Shown here piece by piece: positions 54,265 to 61,776 of a stretch of 64,000 nt of DNA. The notes under the pieces are model-generated. The model searched no databases. It was not told the origin of the DNA and saw only the letters and a list, made by a program, of their open reading frames with translations. Location: NCBI RefSeq assembly GCF_019145355.1, contig NZ_JAHSTY010000002.1, forward strand, positions 2,232,001 through 2,296,000, written 5' to 3'. The DNA is from Pseudomonas azadiae (GTDB lineage Bacteria; Pseudomonadota; Gammaproteobacteria; Pseudomonadales; Pseudomonadaceae). Made by a program: the position numbers and the translations under genes. Numbering within the stretch: the stretch's first letter is position 1; each line of letters starts with the position of its first letter.

Positions 54265-55191
54265 TCAGTGGTCTTGGTAAAAAGTCACCTCGCGCACAAA
54301 CACTTGCGCCTGGGCTTTGAGCCACTCGAACAGTCGGGCGATATCGGGCTCTGACTGGCGTCCATTTCGGCAAATGATGTAGTACGCAGCGGGTGACATC
54401 ATCACAGGAGCGTTCAGCGCCACCAAGGTGCCGTCTTTCAAAGCGTCATAGACCAATGCCGTACGGCCCAGCGCGATCCCGCCACCTTTGACCGCAAGAC
54501 TGATCGCCAGGCCAGAGTCCGGAAAGCGTGGCCCATGGTGATATGGCGCAGGTGCCAGCCCCTGGAACGAAAACCAGTTTTCCCAGCTTGGACACACGTG
54601 ATCATCGACCCGATGAATCAGCGGGTAACGTGCAATATCCGCCAATGCGATATCGCCATTCACCTTTTGAAAACCCGGCGAGAACACGGGGAACACCGCA
54701 TCGTGCATCAACAGTTCGGCGTAATGATCAGGGTAGTCACCGTCCCCCATCACGATCGCCACATCGAATTGATGAGCCTCTGGATTGGTTCGACTTATAT
54801 CGGCACTGGTCAGCACCAGCTCGAGATTGAACGAGGCCTCGGTATGAGACCCATGCATCCTGGGAATCAGCCAGGTGGAACAAAGAGAAGACGTGCATGA
54901 AAGATAAAGCGGCCGGGGTTTGCTAGGGTTCAGCGAATGCAACACCGCCTCAAGCTCCTGGAAAAAACCATCGACCACCGGAAGCAAGGCCCGCCCTGCA
55001 GCCGTGAGTTTAACGCCCCGTGAATGGCGCTCGAATAACTGCACACCCCACCATTCCTCCAGGCCTGCGATTTGATGGCTGATAGCACTGGCGGTAAGGT
55101 TCAACTCCGAAGCAGCGCGGGCGAAACTTCCCGTTTGCGCCGCGCTGATGAAGGCCTGAAGCATGGGAGTGGGTGGCGGACGTCGGGCCAT
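54265..55191 (-). CDS. LysR-family regulator (GcvA-like)
   Basis: 308 aa from ATG 55191, which overlaps the transporter stop (TGATG). The helix-turn-helix (residues about 8-65, LQAFISAAQTGSFARAASELNLTASAISHQIAGLEEWWGVQLFERHSRGVKLTAAG) and the ligand domain (about 90-300) are complete. Being the third gene of the tauD-eamA-lysR run, it may control that run rather than a divergent gene. Ligand unknown. Confidence 0.88.
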   Translation of the reverse strand: MARRPPPTPMLQAFISAAQTGSFARAASELNLTASAISHQIAGLEEWWGVQLFERHSRGVKLTAAGRALLPVVDGFFQELEAVLHSLNPSKPRPLYLSCTSSLCSTWLIPRMHGSHTEASFNLELVLTSADISRTNPEAHQFDVAIVMGDGDYPDHYAELLMHDAVFPVFSPGFQKVNGDIALADIARYPLIHRVDDHVCPSWENWFSFQGLAPAPYHHGPRFPDSGLAISLAVKGGGIALGRTALVYDALKDGTLVALNAPVMMSPAAYYIICRNGRQSEPDIARLFEWLKAQAQVFVREVTFYQDH

Positions 55192-56039
55192 CAGGTGCTC
55201 ACTTTGATCAGGATGATTCCACAAACGATAACGAAGGCTGAAAGCATTCGCCGCCAGCCGAAGCGCTCATGGAAGAACAGCGCGGCGATAATGGCGCCGA
55301 TAATAACACTGGTTTCCCGCAGTGCTGAGACCTTGGCAACCGCATCCAGCGACAGCGCAAACAACACCAGACCGTAGGAAGCCAAGTAAAAAACGCCGCC
55401 CATCACGCCCACGCGCCATTGGCCGCAAACAGCTTGCGCCAGTGCCGGCCGCTGCTTGAAAAAAGCCAGCACGGGAATCGGAATACTCTGAAATATCGTC
55501 AAATAAATGATGTATTGCAACACCGTCTCACTGGCTCTGACGCCTATGGCATCCACCACCGTGTAGGACGCAATGAACGCCCCCGCACACACCGCCATCA
55601 GAATTGGCTTGAACATCTGCGCAGTCATCCTGCGCACAAATGTCAGGCTGATGATGCCAGCACAGATCAGCAGCACTCCCGCCATTGCCTGGGATGACAA
55701 TTGTTCGTGGAGCACAAGGCAGGAAACTAGCGCGACCAATACCGGCGGTACACCGCGCATCACCGGGTAGACCTGACCGAAATCGCCGGTCTCGTAGGCT
55801 TTGATCAAAAACAATCGGTAGATCGTATTGAGTACCACGGACACCAGCACATAGCCCCACACCTGCGGGCTTGGCACATTGACGAGTGGCAACGCCGCCA
55901 GGCAGATGAGTAACGCAGTGCCATCGACCATAGCCAACGTGATGAAGCGGCTGCTGCCAGCGCGGACAACAGCATTCCAGGTGGCGTGCATGAAGGCGGA
56001 GATCAAGACAAGGGTGATTGCGATGTCGGAGTTGTCCAT
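55191..56039 (-). CDS. EamA/DMT-family transporter
   Basis: 282 aa with ten predicted membrane helices in two EamA repeats (about residues 5-135 and 145-280). Landmarks are FMHATWNAVVRAG, YPVMRGVPPVLVALVSCLVLHEQLS and ALRETSVIIGAIIAALFFHERFGWRR. DMT carriers of this kind usually export amino acids or related metabolites. It follows the dioxygenase gene by 101 bp and is coupled to the LysR gene, which suggests export of the dioxygenase product (inference). Confidence 0.85.
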   Translation of the reverse strand: MDNSDIAITLVLISAFMHATWNAVVRAGSSRFITLAMVDGTALLICLAALPLVNVPSPQVWGYVLVSVVLNTIYRLFLIKAYETGDFGQVYPVMRGVPPVLVALVSCLVLHEQLSSQAMAGVLLICAGIISLTFVRRMTAQMFKPILMAVCAGAFIASYTVVDAIGVRASETVLQYIIYLTIFQSIPIPVLAFFKQRPALAQAVCGQWRVGVMGGVFYLASYGLVLFALSLDAVAKVSALRETSVIIGAIIAALFFHERFGWRRMLSAFVIVCGIILIKVST

Positions 56040-56140
56040 GGGGCTCGGCTTTTAGAGAGTGTAAGAGATCGCTGGTTATGAGCGGCTAGCTATCACTTTT
56101 TTGCGCAGCCACATCCGCAACATGTATCGATTCAGATCAC

Positions 56141-56941
56141 TCAAAGGCGTCGCATCACTGATCTGCGCATGCGAACATTCCTATCGATGAAATGTGTCCG
56201 GGTATGGAGAAATTTGTTATCGGCTGAAATAAGAACCTGCCCAGGCTCAAGCAATACTCGATGCTGCACCGATGATTGATCAAGAACCGTATCTAAAAAG
56301 TCCAATGCTTGAGTTTGCGCCAACGTCAACGGCACACCTGCTTTAAGGTGAGCCGATTCAATGTAGACCCGAAAGTACCTGATTAAAGGAACGCCTTCGT
56401 CGGAAAAGCTCAGAATGGGCGCTTTAAACAGCTGTTCTTCTTCTGACATACCTCGATTTTCAAAATAGAAATCGCATTTAAGTTCTTCTAGAACTTCTGG
56501 AAACGCCATCAGCTCTGCGTATACAGCGCTCGCATCAATCAGAATGCTCTCGCCACCCAATCGAGCCTTCTGCCCACACGCCAGGATCAGATAGTCGATA
56601 GGAAGCGGGTCGCTCACCCCGTCGTTGTGTACGTATGCGCCCTGACGGGTTTGATGGTATCTCGCACCCTCTTCAATGCTCATACCCCCTCGGTCATACA
56701 CTTCAATCACTTTATGACCAAGATGATTTTGCACCATCGGCGCACCCAGCAAGGAGCCAAATGTCCATACCAGTGATTTGAAACCTGCAAGGTCATCCGT
56801 CTTGAACCCTTCAAGGATCAGCGCATGGCTTTCATGATCTATCGTGTTCCGTATATGACGTAGTTCCGAACTGAGAGCCTGCGAGTGAAGTGGATCAATG
56901 TAGGCAGATGTTGCATCGAATCGATGAGTTTGTGCATCCAA
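56141..56941 (-). CDS. TauD/TfdA-like Fe(II)/2-oxoglutarate dioxygenase, start uncertain
   Basis: 266 aa from TTG 56941. Iron ligands are His105-X-Asp107 (AYVHNDGVSD) and a distal His in FLHTRTHF (about His246), with a 2OG-binding Arg in the following RNVRMRRSVMRR tail. The fold is that of TauD/clavaminate-synthase hydroxylases; the substrate is unknown, an amino acid being plausible given the exporter next to it. There is no in-frame ATG: coding-like sequence (KVRLSKAAFHELQSAKAKFE) continues about 30 codons upstream of the TTG to a stop near 57036. An ATG at 57041 is in a different frame, so a frameshift or 5' damage is possible. Base composition is clearly lower in GC than the neighbours. 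Confidence 0.72.
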   Translation of the reverse strand: MDAQTHRFDATSAYIDPLHSQALSSELRHIRNTIDHESHALILEGFKTDDLAGFKSLVWTFGSLLGAPMVQNHLGHKVIEVYDRGGMSIEEGARYHQTRQGAYVHNDGVSDPLPIDYLILACGQKARLGGESILIDASAVYAELMAFPEVLEELKCDFYFENRGMSEEEQLFKAPILSFSDEGVPLIRYFRVYIESAHLKAGVPLTLAQTQALDFLDTVLDQSSVQHRVLLEPGQVLISADNKFLHTRTHFIDRNVRMRRSVMRRL

Positions 56942-57325
56942 CTCAAACTTGGCCTTAGCGCTCTGCAGCTCATGGAACGCCGCTTTTGATAGCCTGACTT
57001 TAGATACTTCCTGGCGAAAAATGACTGACGTTAATGCTCATCGCTATCTCATGAGAAAGGTGGTTGGAGCCAATATTTAACTAACCTCACACACCCCGAA
57101 AAAGCGAAACATCCTCAGTGCTACCATCAAAATCCGTCATGGCAGACCGCTCCTACGGATAGATCCTCTTATATGTTCATTAGTGGCATCTGGACATGGT
57201 TTGTAAAAGGCCAGCAAGGCCTATCGCTTTTAATTGCAGGACGTTTCCTAGACAATCCCTGCCGCCTTGTGCCTGCTGGAATCGGTGGCTAGTCTGCGGT
57301 CCGTCACTGCCAATTCAGTGATCGG

Positions 57326-57467
57326 GTTTAGTCGCCCGGAATGACACAAGGCGCATGGTCACATGAAGTTTTATGGTGGCTGTGCGCAGGGCACCCTCGG
57401 GTGCGCCGGATTTTCCTTGTGGCCGGTCGACTAACCTGCGTACAGCCGCCACCCATCGTTTAGTCGC
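57326..57467 (+). ncRNA. Structured leader of the DUF6124 gene (candidate cis-RNA)
   Basis: A 13-bp stem GGCTGTGCGCAGG (57378-57390) / CCTGCGTACAGCC (57435-57447), with one G-U pair, encloses a GCACC-CTCG-GGTGC hairpin (57391-57404) and a CCGG...CCGG hairpin (57406-57426). It also holds the single-strand CGACTAA (57428-57434). That heptamer can pair with either of two GTTTAGTCGC direct repeats flanking the structure (57326-57335 and 57458-57467). The second lies about 25 bases before the ribosome site. Nothing else is supported in 56942-57325. Confidence 0.6.
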
Positions 57468-57506
57468 GAAGGGGTGCTGGCTCCTCTTCACACAAGGAAC
57501 TGCACC

Positions 57507-57815
57507 ATGAACAAAGTCCTACCCGACCCACCCCGCGATCCCGCCAAAGACCGCGCTGCCTTCAACCGCGCCATCGATCACTACCTGCCCACACAAGGCT
57601 TTCATTCGGTCAACGAAGACCTGAGCTTCGAAGATGCCCTGCTCTACACCGCCAGTTTGCTCGACAGTGCTTCGGCGACTGCGCTGGATTGCGGCGAGGC
57701 GCTGGACAATCCCCAGCGGGCGAAAATTCTGGCGGTGTGGCATTTGCTGGAGATCGCCAGGACCACGGTGGATCACTCCATCGAGTGCCTGAAGCCCTCA
57801 CCCACCGCTGCCTAA
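57507..57815 (+). CDS. Small DUF6124-type protein of unknown function
   Basis: 102 aa from ATG 57507 (AAGGA 8 bases before). It has the pattern of Pseudomonas DUF6124/DUF3077 proteins: a short start MNKVLPDPPRDP, then a helical core FHSVNEDLSFEDALLYTASLLDSASATALDCGEALDNPQRAKILAVWHLLEIARTTVDHSIECL. No enzyme motif, signal peptide or membrane segment is seen. Such genes occur in several copies per genome; a decayed second copy lies at 59388. The stop is followed 13 bp later by a REP element. Confidence 0.75.
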   Translation: MNKVLPDPPRDPAKDRAAFNRAIDHYLPTQGFHSVNEDLSFEDALLYTASLLDSASATALDCGEALDNPQRAKILAVWHLLEIARTTVDHSIECLKPSPTAA

Positions 57816-57828
57816 TCGCGGTCAACCA

Positions 57829-57873
57829 TGTGGGAGCTGGCTTGCCTGCGATGGCCATGGGTATCTACACAAC
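57829..57873. repeat. REP arm joined to the GGTATCTACACAAC module
   Basis: TGTGGGAGCTGGCTTGCCTG then CGATGGCCATGGGTATCTACACAAC, the same join as at 40825-40867. Confidence 0.75.
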
Positions 57874-57893
57874 TTTCAGTTGACCAATTTCCC

Positions 57894-58003
57894 TGTGGGA
57901 GCTGTCGAGCTTTAGCGAGGCTGCGAAAGCGGAGTGTCAGGCGAAAAAAATGCCAGCAGTGCCGCCGCCTTCGCAGCCTCGCTGGGGCTCGACAGCTCCC
58001 ACA
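57894..58003. repeat. Solo REPIN of the type found in the tandem array
   Basis: TGTGGGAGCTGTCGAGCTTT ... GGGGCTCGACAGCTCCCACA, about 110 bp, nearly identical to the hairpin part of each unit at 32851-34760 but without the 73-bp linker. It shows the hairpin alone is the dispersing unit. Confidence 0.9.
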
Positions 58004-58345
58004 TTTTGAACCGAGTTCGACATGAATACCGGTCGGCTCTAAGGCCGCCGCGCTTTGTTTTTGATCTTGATCTGGGGCGCCCCGTCAACCACGCTGGCCG
58101 TAATTCGATATTGATTTGGGGGGTAAACCGGCAGGACGCCGGTTTAGCCGCCCCGCGCCATGGATGGCGCGTGGCGGCGGCCCCCCAAATCAATGTCGGA
58201 TTACGGGCATGCCGAGCCTAGGCGAGGCACCGAGTGGTGGGGCGAAGCGTTTTTGGTTACTTTTTGCGCTCTTCAAAAAGTGACCCGCCGTAAGGGCGGA
58301 ACCCTAAGCCGCCGTTACCGCAGCAACGGATATGTACTCGGTCAA
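58004..58345. repeat. REPIN-associated ~340-bp module, full copy
   Basis: It runs from CCGAGTTCGACA through ACCGGTCGGCTCTAAGGCC, GGGGCGCCCCGTCAACCACG, GGGGGGTAAACCGGC (an inverted pair around CCATGGATGG), GAGCCTAGGCGAGGCACCGA and TTGGTTACTTTTT to ACGGATATGTAC. It matches the right arm of the palindrome at 13008-13802 in the same orientation. Confidence 0.85.
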
Positions 58346-58404
58346 ACCCAAAAAAACGGTCGGCCCGAAGGCCGCCAAGCAAGCTCCTCGCCACACACCG
58401 TTGA

Positions 58405-58678
58405 AAGTTGTGTAGATACCCATGCGGCGATGGCGCAGGGTCAGCCAACTGATCGGGCACAGAGACACCGCAATCGCAGCATAGGTATCTACACAACGTT
58501 CAAAGGCTGACAAATCTCCCTGTAGTGAGCGGGCTTGTCCCGCGCTGGGTGGCGAAGCCGCCCCAATAAAGGCATCGCCGAACTAGAGGTAGAACCCGGC
58601 CGCCTGGTTTGGGGCCGCTTCGCCGCCCAGCGCGGGACAAGCCCGCTCACTACAAGGATGTGTAGAGACCTATGGCTA
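58405..58678. repeat. Inverted TGTGTAGATACC modules and a GTAGTGAG-type REPIN
   Basis: GTTGTGTAGATACCCATG (58405-58424) is inverted as ATAGGTATCTACACAACG (58482-58500). A REPIN follows at 58522-58653 (GTAGTGAGCGGGCTTGTCCC and its inverse), then a third weak module TGTGTAGAGACC (58661-58674). No gene is supported in 57816-58748. Confidence 0.8.
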
Positions 58679-58748
58679 TCGCAGGCAAGCCAGCTTCCAC
58701 ATCTAACTCACCCGTTGCGAAAATCCGCGGCAGCCAAGCCAAAGCGAC

Positions 58749-59273
58749 TCAGGAAGCCAGCGGCCAACCGATACGCGCTGCACGGCGCAGGCTGGCCTTG
58801 ACGACCAAGCGGTGAAAGGGCGCTATAACGAACAGGTAGGCCCGACCCAGGCGGTTGTGGTACTGGACCACGGTTGAAAAAACCAGGTGGTGACCGCCTT
58901 CTGGCTCGGCCTCTTCAGAACAGAGGACCGATATGCGGAAGTCGAGGTGCGCGTCGTCCTCGCCCAACACGATTTCAGTGCGGTCCGTGCTGTAGACCTG
59001 GAAGGCGCCAACCCGGCCAGCAAGGGATGCCAAATGCCTGGCTGTCTTCAGACCAAAACAGACAACGACAGTATCCCGCACCGTCAAGAGCCACCCGATC
59101 CAGGCGGGCTGGTGTGAAAGGATGAATCGCGCCAGCAAGTCCGGATCAACGGATGTGCCCGCAGGAAGCCGGATCGCAAAAGCGTCCGCCAGGTTCATTG
59201 GCGTGTAAAGGTGGGTAATACCGGACCTTGGGGGCACGGGGACGGACAGAACGCGCTCATATTTTCGGGGCAT
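58749..59273 (-). CDS. DUF2867-type protein of unknown function
   Basis: 174 aa from ATG 59273 (GGAGAG 6 bases before). It shows the DUF2867 pattern: MNLADAFAIRLPAG, the WIGWLLTVRDTVVVCFGLK segment, a beta-rich middle (RTEIVLGEDDAHLDFRISVL), VFSTVVQYHNRLGRAYLFVIAPFHRLVVKASLRRA at the end. The last motif is also seen at the C-termini of NAD-dependent epimerase fusions. Single gene between repeat clusters; role unknown. Confidence 0.75.
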   Translation of the reverse strand: MPRKYERVLSVPVPPRSGITHLYTPMNLADAFAIRLPAGTSVDPDLLARFILSHQPAWIGWLLTVRDTVVVCFGLKTARHLASLAGRVGAFQVYSTDRTEIVLGEDDAHLDFRISVLCSEEAEPEGGHHLVFSTVVQYHNRLGRAYLFVIAPFHRLVVKASLRRAARIGWPLAS

Positions 59274-59387
59274 TGGGGGCTCTCCTGAGTGCATGCCGGT
59301 GTATGCAGCGTATCAACGGTTCAATAGGCAGGGCTGCGGCATAATGCCGCGTGCTTCGACAGTTTCCTGCGTCGAGTCTTTTCACTT

Positions 59388-59447
59388 TTCGACGGGGGGT
59401 GGATCGCTCCATCATGTGCCTGAAGCCCATCTCCCCCACTGCCTGGA
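59388..59447 (+). pseudogene. 3' remnant of a second DUF6124-type gene
   Basis: GGTGGATCGCTCCATCATGT followed by GCCTGAAGCCC matches the last ~20 codons of the gene at 57507-57815 (GGTGGATCACTCCATCGAGT then GCCTGAAGCCC). In one frame it reads GVDRSIMCLKPISPTA against TVDHSIECLKPSPTAA. The rest of the gene is not recognisable upstream, and the stop is lost. Like the intact copy it is followed at once by a REPIN. Confidence 0.65.
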
Positions 59448-59458
59448 CACGGTCCAAA

Positions 59459-59547
59459 TGTGGGAGCGGGCTTGCTCGCGAATGCAGCCTGCCAGCCACC
59501 CATGCACTGACTGATACGCCGCTTTCGCGAGCAAGCCCGCTCCCACA
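59459..59547. repeat. REPIN (GCGGGCTTGCTCGCGAAT type)
   Basis: TGTGGGAGCGGGCTTGCTCG is mirrored by CGAGCAAGCCCGCTCCCACA; same type as 10026-10114. The remainder of 59274-59628 holds only the gene remnant. Confidence 0.85.
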
Positions 59548-59628
59548 TTGGGTCCGCGTTTTGCCAGTTCTACAGCTGCGTCCCGCGCGCTAGTCCCTCG
59601 CCAAAGACAAGCCCACCGCATTCGAATC

Positions 59629-61611
59629 TCAACCGCGACGAAAATCCCCGGCACTCAAGCCAAACCGACTCATCTTGTTGTACAGCCCGCCGCGCGACAC
59701 ATTCAGTTGGCGGGCGGCCAGGCGGATATTGCCGCCGGTGCTGGTGAGCGCGGCGACGATGGCGTGCATTTCGTGGCTGCTCAGGTGCTGGGCGGGCTGC
59801 GGTTCGTGGGCGTGCAACGGCGCGCGTTGGCGGCTTTCCAGAGGAAGGTCTGCGGGCACGATCAGCTCTCCCATCGCCAGATTGGTCGCGCGCTCGATGC
59901 TGTTTTCCAGCTCGCGCACATTGCCCGGCCAGGCGTAGGCAGACAGCAGCGCCATCGCGTCGGGCGAAAAGCCCTGCACCGGCTTGCGCAGTGAACGGGC
60001 GCAGCGGGCAAGAAAATGCCGCGCCAGCAGCGGGATGTCGTCGCGGCGCATGCGCAGCGGCGGTACGGTCAGGTTCAGCACATTGAGGCGGTAGTAGAGG
60101 TCTTCGCGAAACGCCCCCTCGGCCACTGCCTGGCTGAGGTTGCGATGGGTAGCGGCGATAATGCGCACATCCACCTGCCGCGACCCCTTCGCCCCCACGC
60201 GGGTGACTTCTCCCTCTTGCAGGACCCGCAACAGGCTGACCTGGGCGTCGAAGGACATGTCGCCAATCTCATCCAGGAAAATCGTCCCACCATCGGCCAG
60301 TTCGAACTTGCCCGCCGAGCCGCCCCGGGCCGAGCCGGTGAACGCGCCTTCGACATGGCCGAACAGTTCGCTTTGCACCAGGTCCCGTGGAATCGCGCCG
60401 CAGTTGACCGCTACAAACGGGCCATCGCAGCGGTTGCTGTCGTTGTGGATGGCCTGGGCGAACAGCTCTTTGCCAGTGCCGCTTTCACCCAGGATCAAGG
60501 TGGTGGAGTCACTGCGGCTGGCGATGCGCCCCAGGTGCAGCGCGTCCTGGATCGCACGCGAATGACCCTGGATGGTGTCAAAAGTGTAGCTGGCCTGGGT
60601 ACCGACAATGCGCCGCGTAATTTCGCGAATGCGGCGGTTTTCGCGCAGCGACACGATCACCCCGCCCTGCTCCAGCGGGCACACCGAGACCAGGCACGCG
60701 AGTTGGCTGCGGTCGTGCAGGTGGAAGGTGCAATCACGGTCACGGACCGGCTCGCCGATCACTTCACCCAATTCGCTGCGGCCCAGTTGCTGGAACGGGC
60801 GACCGATCAGCTCCAGGCCCACGCCGAACAGTTGCCGGGCATAGCGGTTGAGCGCCTTGATGCAGCCGCGTTCGTCCAGCACCACCAGGCCTTCGTTGAG
60901 CACTTCGAGCACGGTTTGCTGCTCTTCCAGCAAGCCTTGCAGGGCCATCTGCCGCGAGACGGCGTCGGCGGCGGCTTGCACCGTGCCGAGGGTATGAAAG
61001 TGAAACCAGCCGGGTTCGGCGGTGAGGGTCAGCATGGCCAGCGTCTGGCCCTGGGCATTCTTGATCGGCGCCGCGGCGCAGTGCATGCGGCGCTGGCGCA
61101 GGCCGTCGGCGAAATTTTCCTCGGCCAGCACATACACCAGGCGGTCTTCGGCCAGGGCCAGGCCGGTGCAGTTGGTGCCTTGCACGGACTCCAGCAGGCG
61201 ACTGCCCACCGGGGTGATATCCAGCCCGCAGAAATACAGCGTGGTGCCGTCGGCATCGGTGAGGTTGATATGGCCGCGCGGGTTGTAGGCCAACAAGCCG
61301 TGCATGACTTGCGCGGCGGCCGCGATCAGCACGCGGTGGGTGGCCAGGGTAAGCGCCAGCGCCGCGGGGGCGACGAAGCGGTAGGCGTTGTCTGCCGGGT
61401 CGATAGCGGCCTCGACACTGCGCCGCCACGAATCCCAGATCACCTGGCGAACCTCGACCGGGCGCTCGACCTGACCCGCCAGGCAGGCCCGCCACGCCTG
61501 CTCCAGGGCAGCAATCGGGCCATCATTCAACGCCGCCGGGCCCAGATTTGTCAGGTAGTCGAGGTCTTGCACGCTGAGCGCCAGGGTCATCAGGATGATA
61601 TCCGTGTTCAT
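59629..61611 (-). CDS. AcoR-like sigma-54-dependent activator (GAF-PAS-AAA+-Fis)
   Basis: 660 aa. An N-terminal GAF-like sensor (about residues 80-210), a PAS domain (about 228-320), an AAA+ domain with Walker A GESGTGK (375-381), the sigma-54 loop GAFTGS (422-427) and Walker B FLDEIGD (445-451), and a C-terminal Fis-type helix-turn-helix (about 620-655, TGGNIRLAARQLNVSRGGLYNKM). It should drive the divergent sigma-54 promoter. ATG 61611 is only 5 bp from the upstream palindromes and has no ribosome site; Met8 (61590) may be the true start. Confidence 0.92.
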   Translation of the reverse strand: MNTDIILMTLALSVQDLDYLTNLGPAALNDGPIAALEQAWRACLAGQVERPVEVRQVIWDSWRRSVEAAIDPADNAYRFVAPAALALTLATHRVLIAAAAQVMHGLLAYNPRGHINLTDADGTTLYFCGLDITPVGSRLLESVQGTNCTGLALAEDRLVYVLAEENFADGLRQRRMHCAAAPIKNAQGQTLAMLTLTAEPGWFHFHTLGTVQAAADAVSRQMALQGLLEEQQTVLEVLNEGLVVLDERGCIKALNRYARQLFGVGLELIGRPFQQLGRSELGEVIGEPVRDRDCTFHLHDRSQLACLVSVCPLEQGGVIVSLRENRRIREITRRIVGTQASYTFDTIQGHSRAIQDALHLGRIASRSDSTTLILGESGTGKELFAQAIHNDSNRCDGPFVAVNCGAIPRDLVQSELFGHVEGAFTGSARGGSAGKFELADGGTIFLDEIGDMSFDAQVSLLRVLQEGEVTRVGAKGSRQVDVRIIAATHRNLSQAVAEGAFREDLYYRLNVLNLTVPPLRMRRDDIPLLARHFLARCARSLRKPVQGFSPDAMALLSAYAWPGNVRELENSIERATNLAMGELIVPADLPLESRQRAPLHAHEPQPAQHLSSHEMHAIVAALTSTGGNIRLAARQLNVSRGGLYNKMSRFGLSAGDFRRG

Positions 61612-61616
61612 GTTTT

Positions 61617-61640
61617 TGACATGTCAGTATAGACATGTCA
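61617..61640. promoter_or_regulatory. Double palindrome, likely enhancer for the sigma-54 activator
   Basis: TGACATGTCA (61617-61626, perfect palindrome) and AGACATGTCA (61631-61640), centres 14 bp apart. They lie 64-87 bp before the -24 element and abut the activator gene, a placement suited to both activation of the operon and autoregulation. Confidence 0.75.
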
Positions 61641-61703
61641 TCAAAATGAACACTTTTTGTTTATGCACAGTTATTAACTGTTGAATATCAATGACTTGAA
61701 AAC

Positions 61704-61719
61704 TGGCACAGCCCTTGCT
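61704..61719 (+). promoter_or_regulatory. Sigma-54 promoter of the dehydrogenase operon
   Basis: TGGCACAGCCCTTGCT matches the -24/-12 consensus TGGCAC-N5-TTGC exactly. It ends 57 bp before ATG 61777, giving a leader with an A-rich Hfq/Crc-type site. Confidence 0.9.
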
Positions 61720-61754
61720 CATGCTCCCCTGCCTGCCAAGACGTTCCTGAGGCC

Positions 61755-61769
61755 AATAACAACAAGGGG
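61755..61769 (+). promoter_or_regulatory. A-rich Hfq/Crc-type site before the dehydrogenase
   Basis: AATAACAACAAGGGG overlaps the ribosome site (AAGGGG) of ATG 61777, so binding would block translation of the first gene. Confidence 0.55.
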
Positions 61770-61776
61770 TCCCCTC

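Noticed and set aside
58160..58510. Short plus-strand frame in the repeat cluster
   Set aside because: Composed of REPIN-associated module sequence; no ribosome site or family similarity.
60016..61632. Plus-strand open frame of 538 codons opposite the sigma-54 activator
   Set aside because: Shadow frame; the minus-strand protein has a full AAA+ domain with all motifs.
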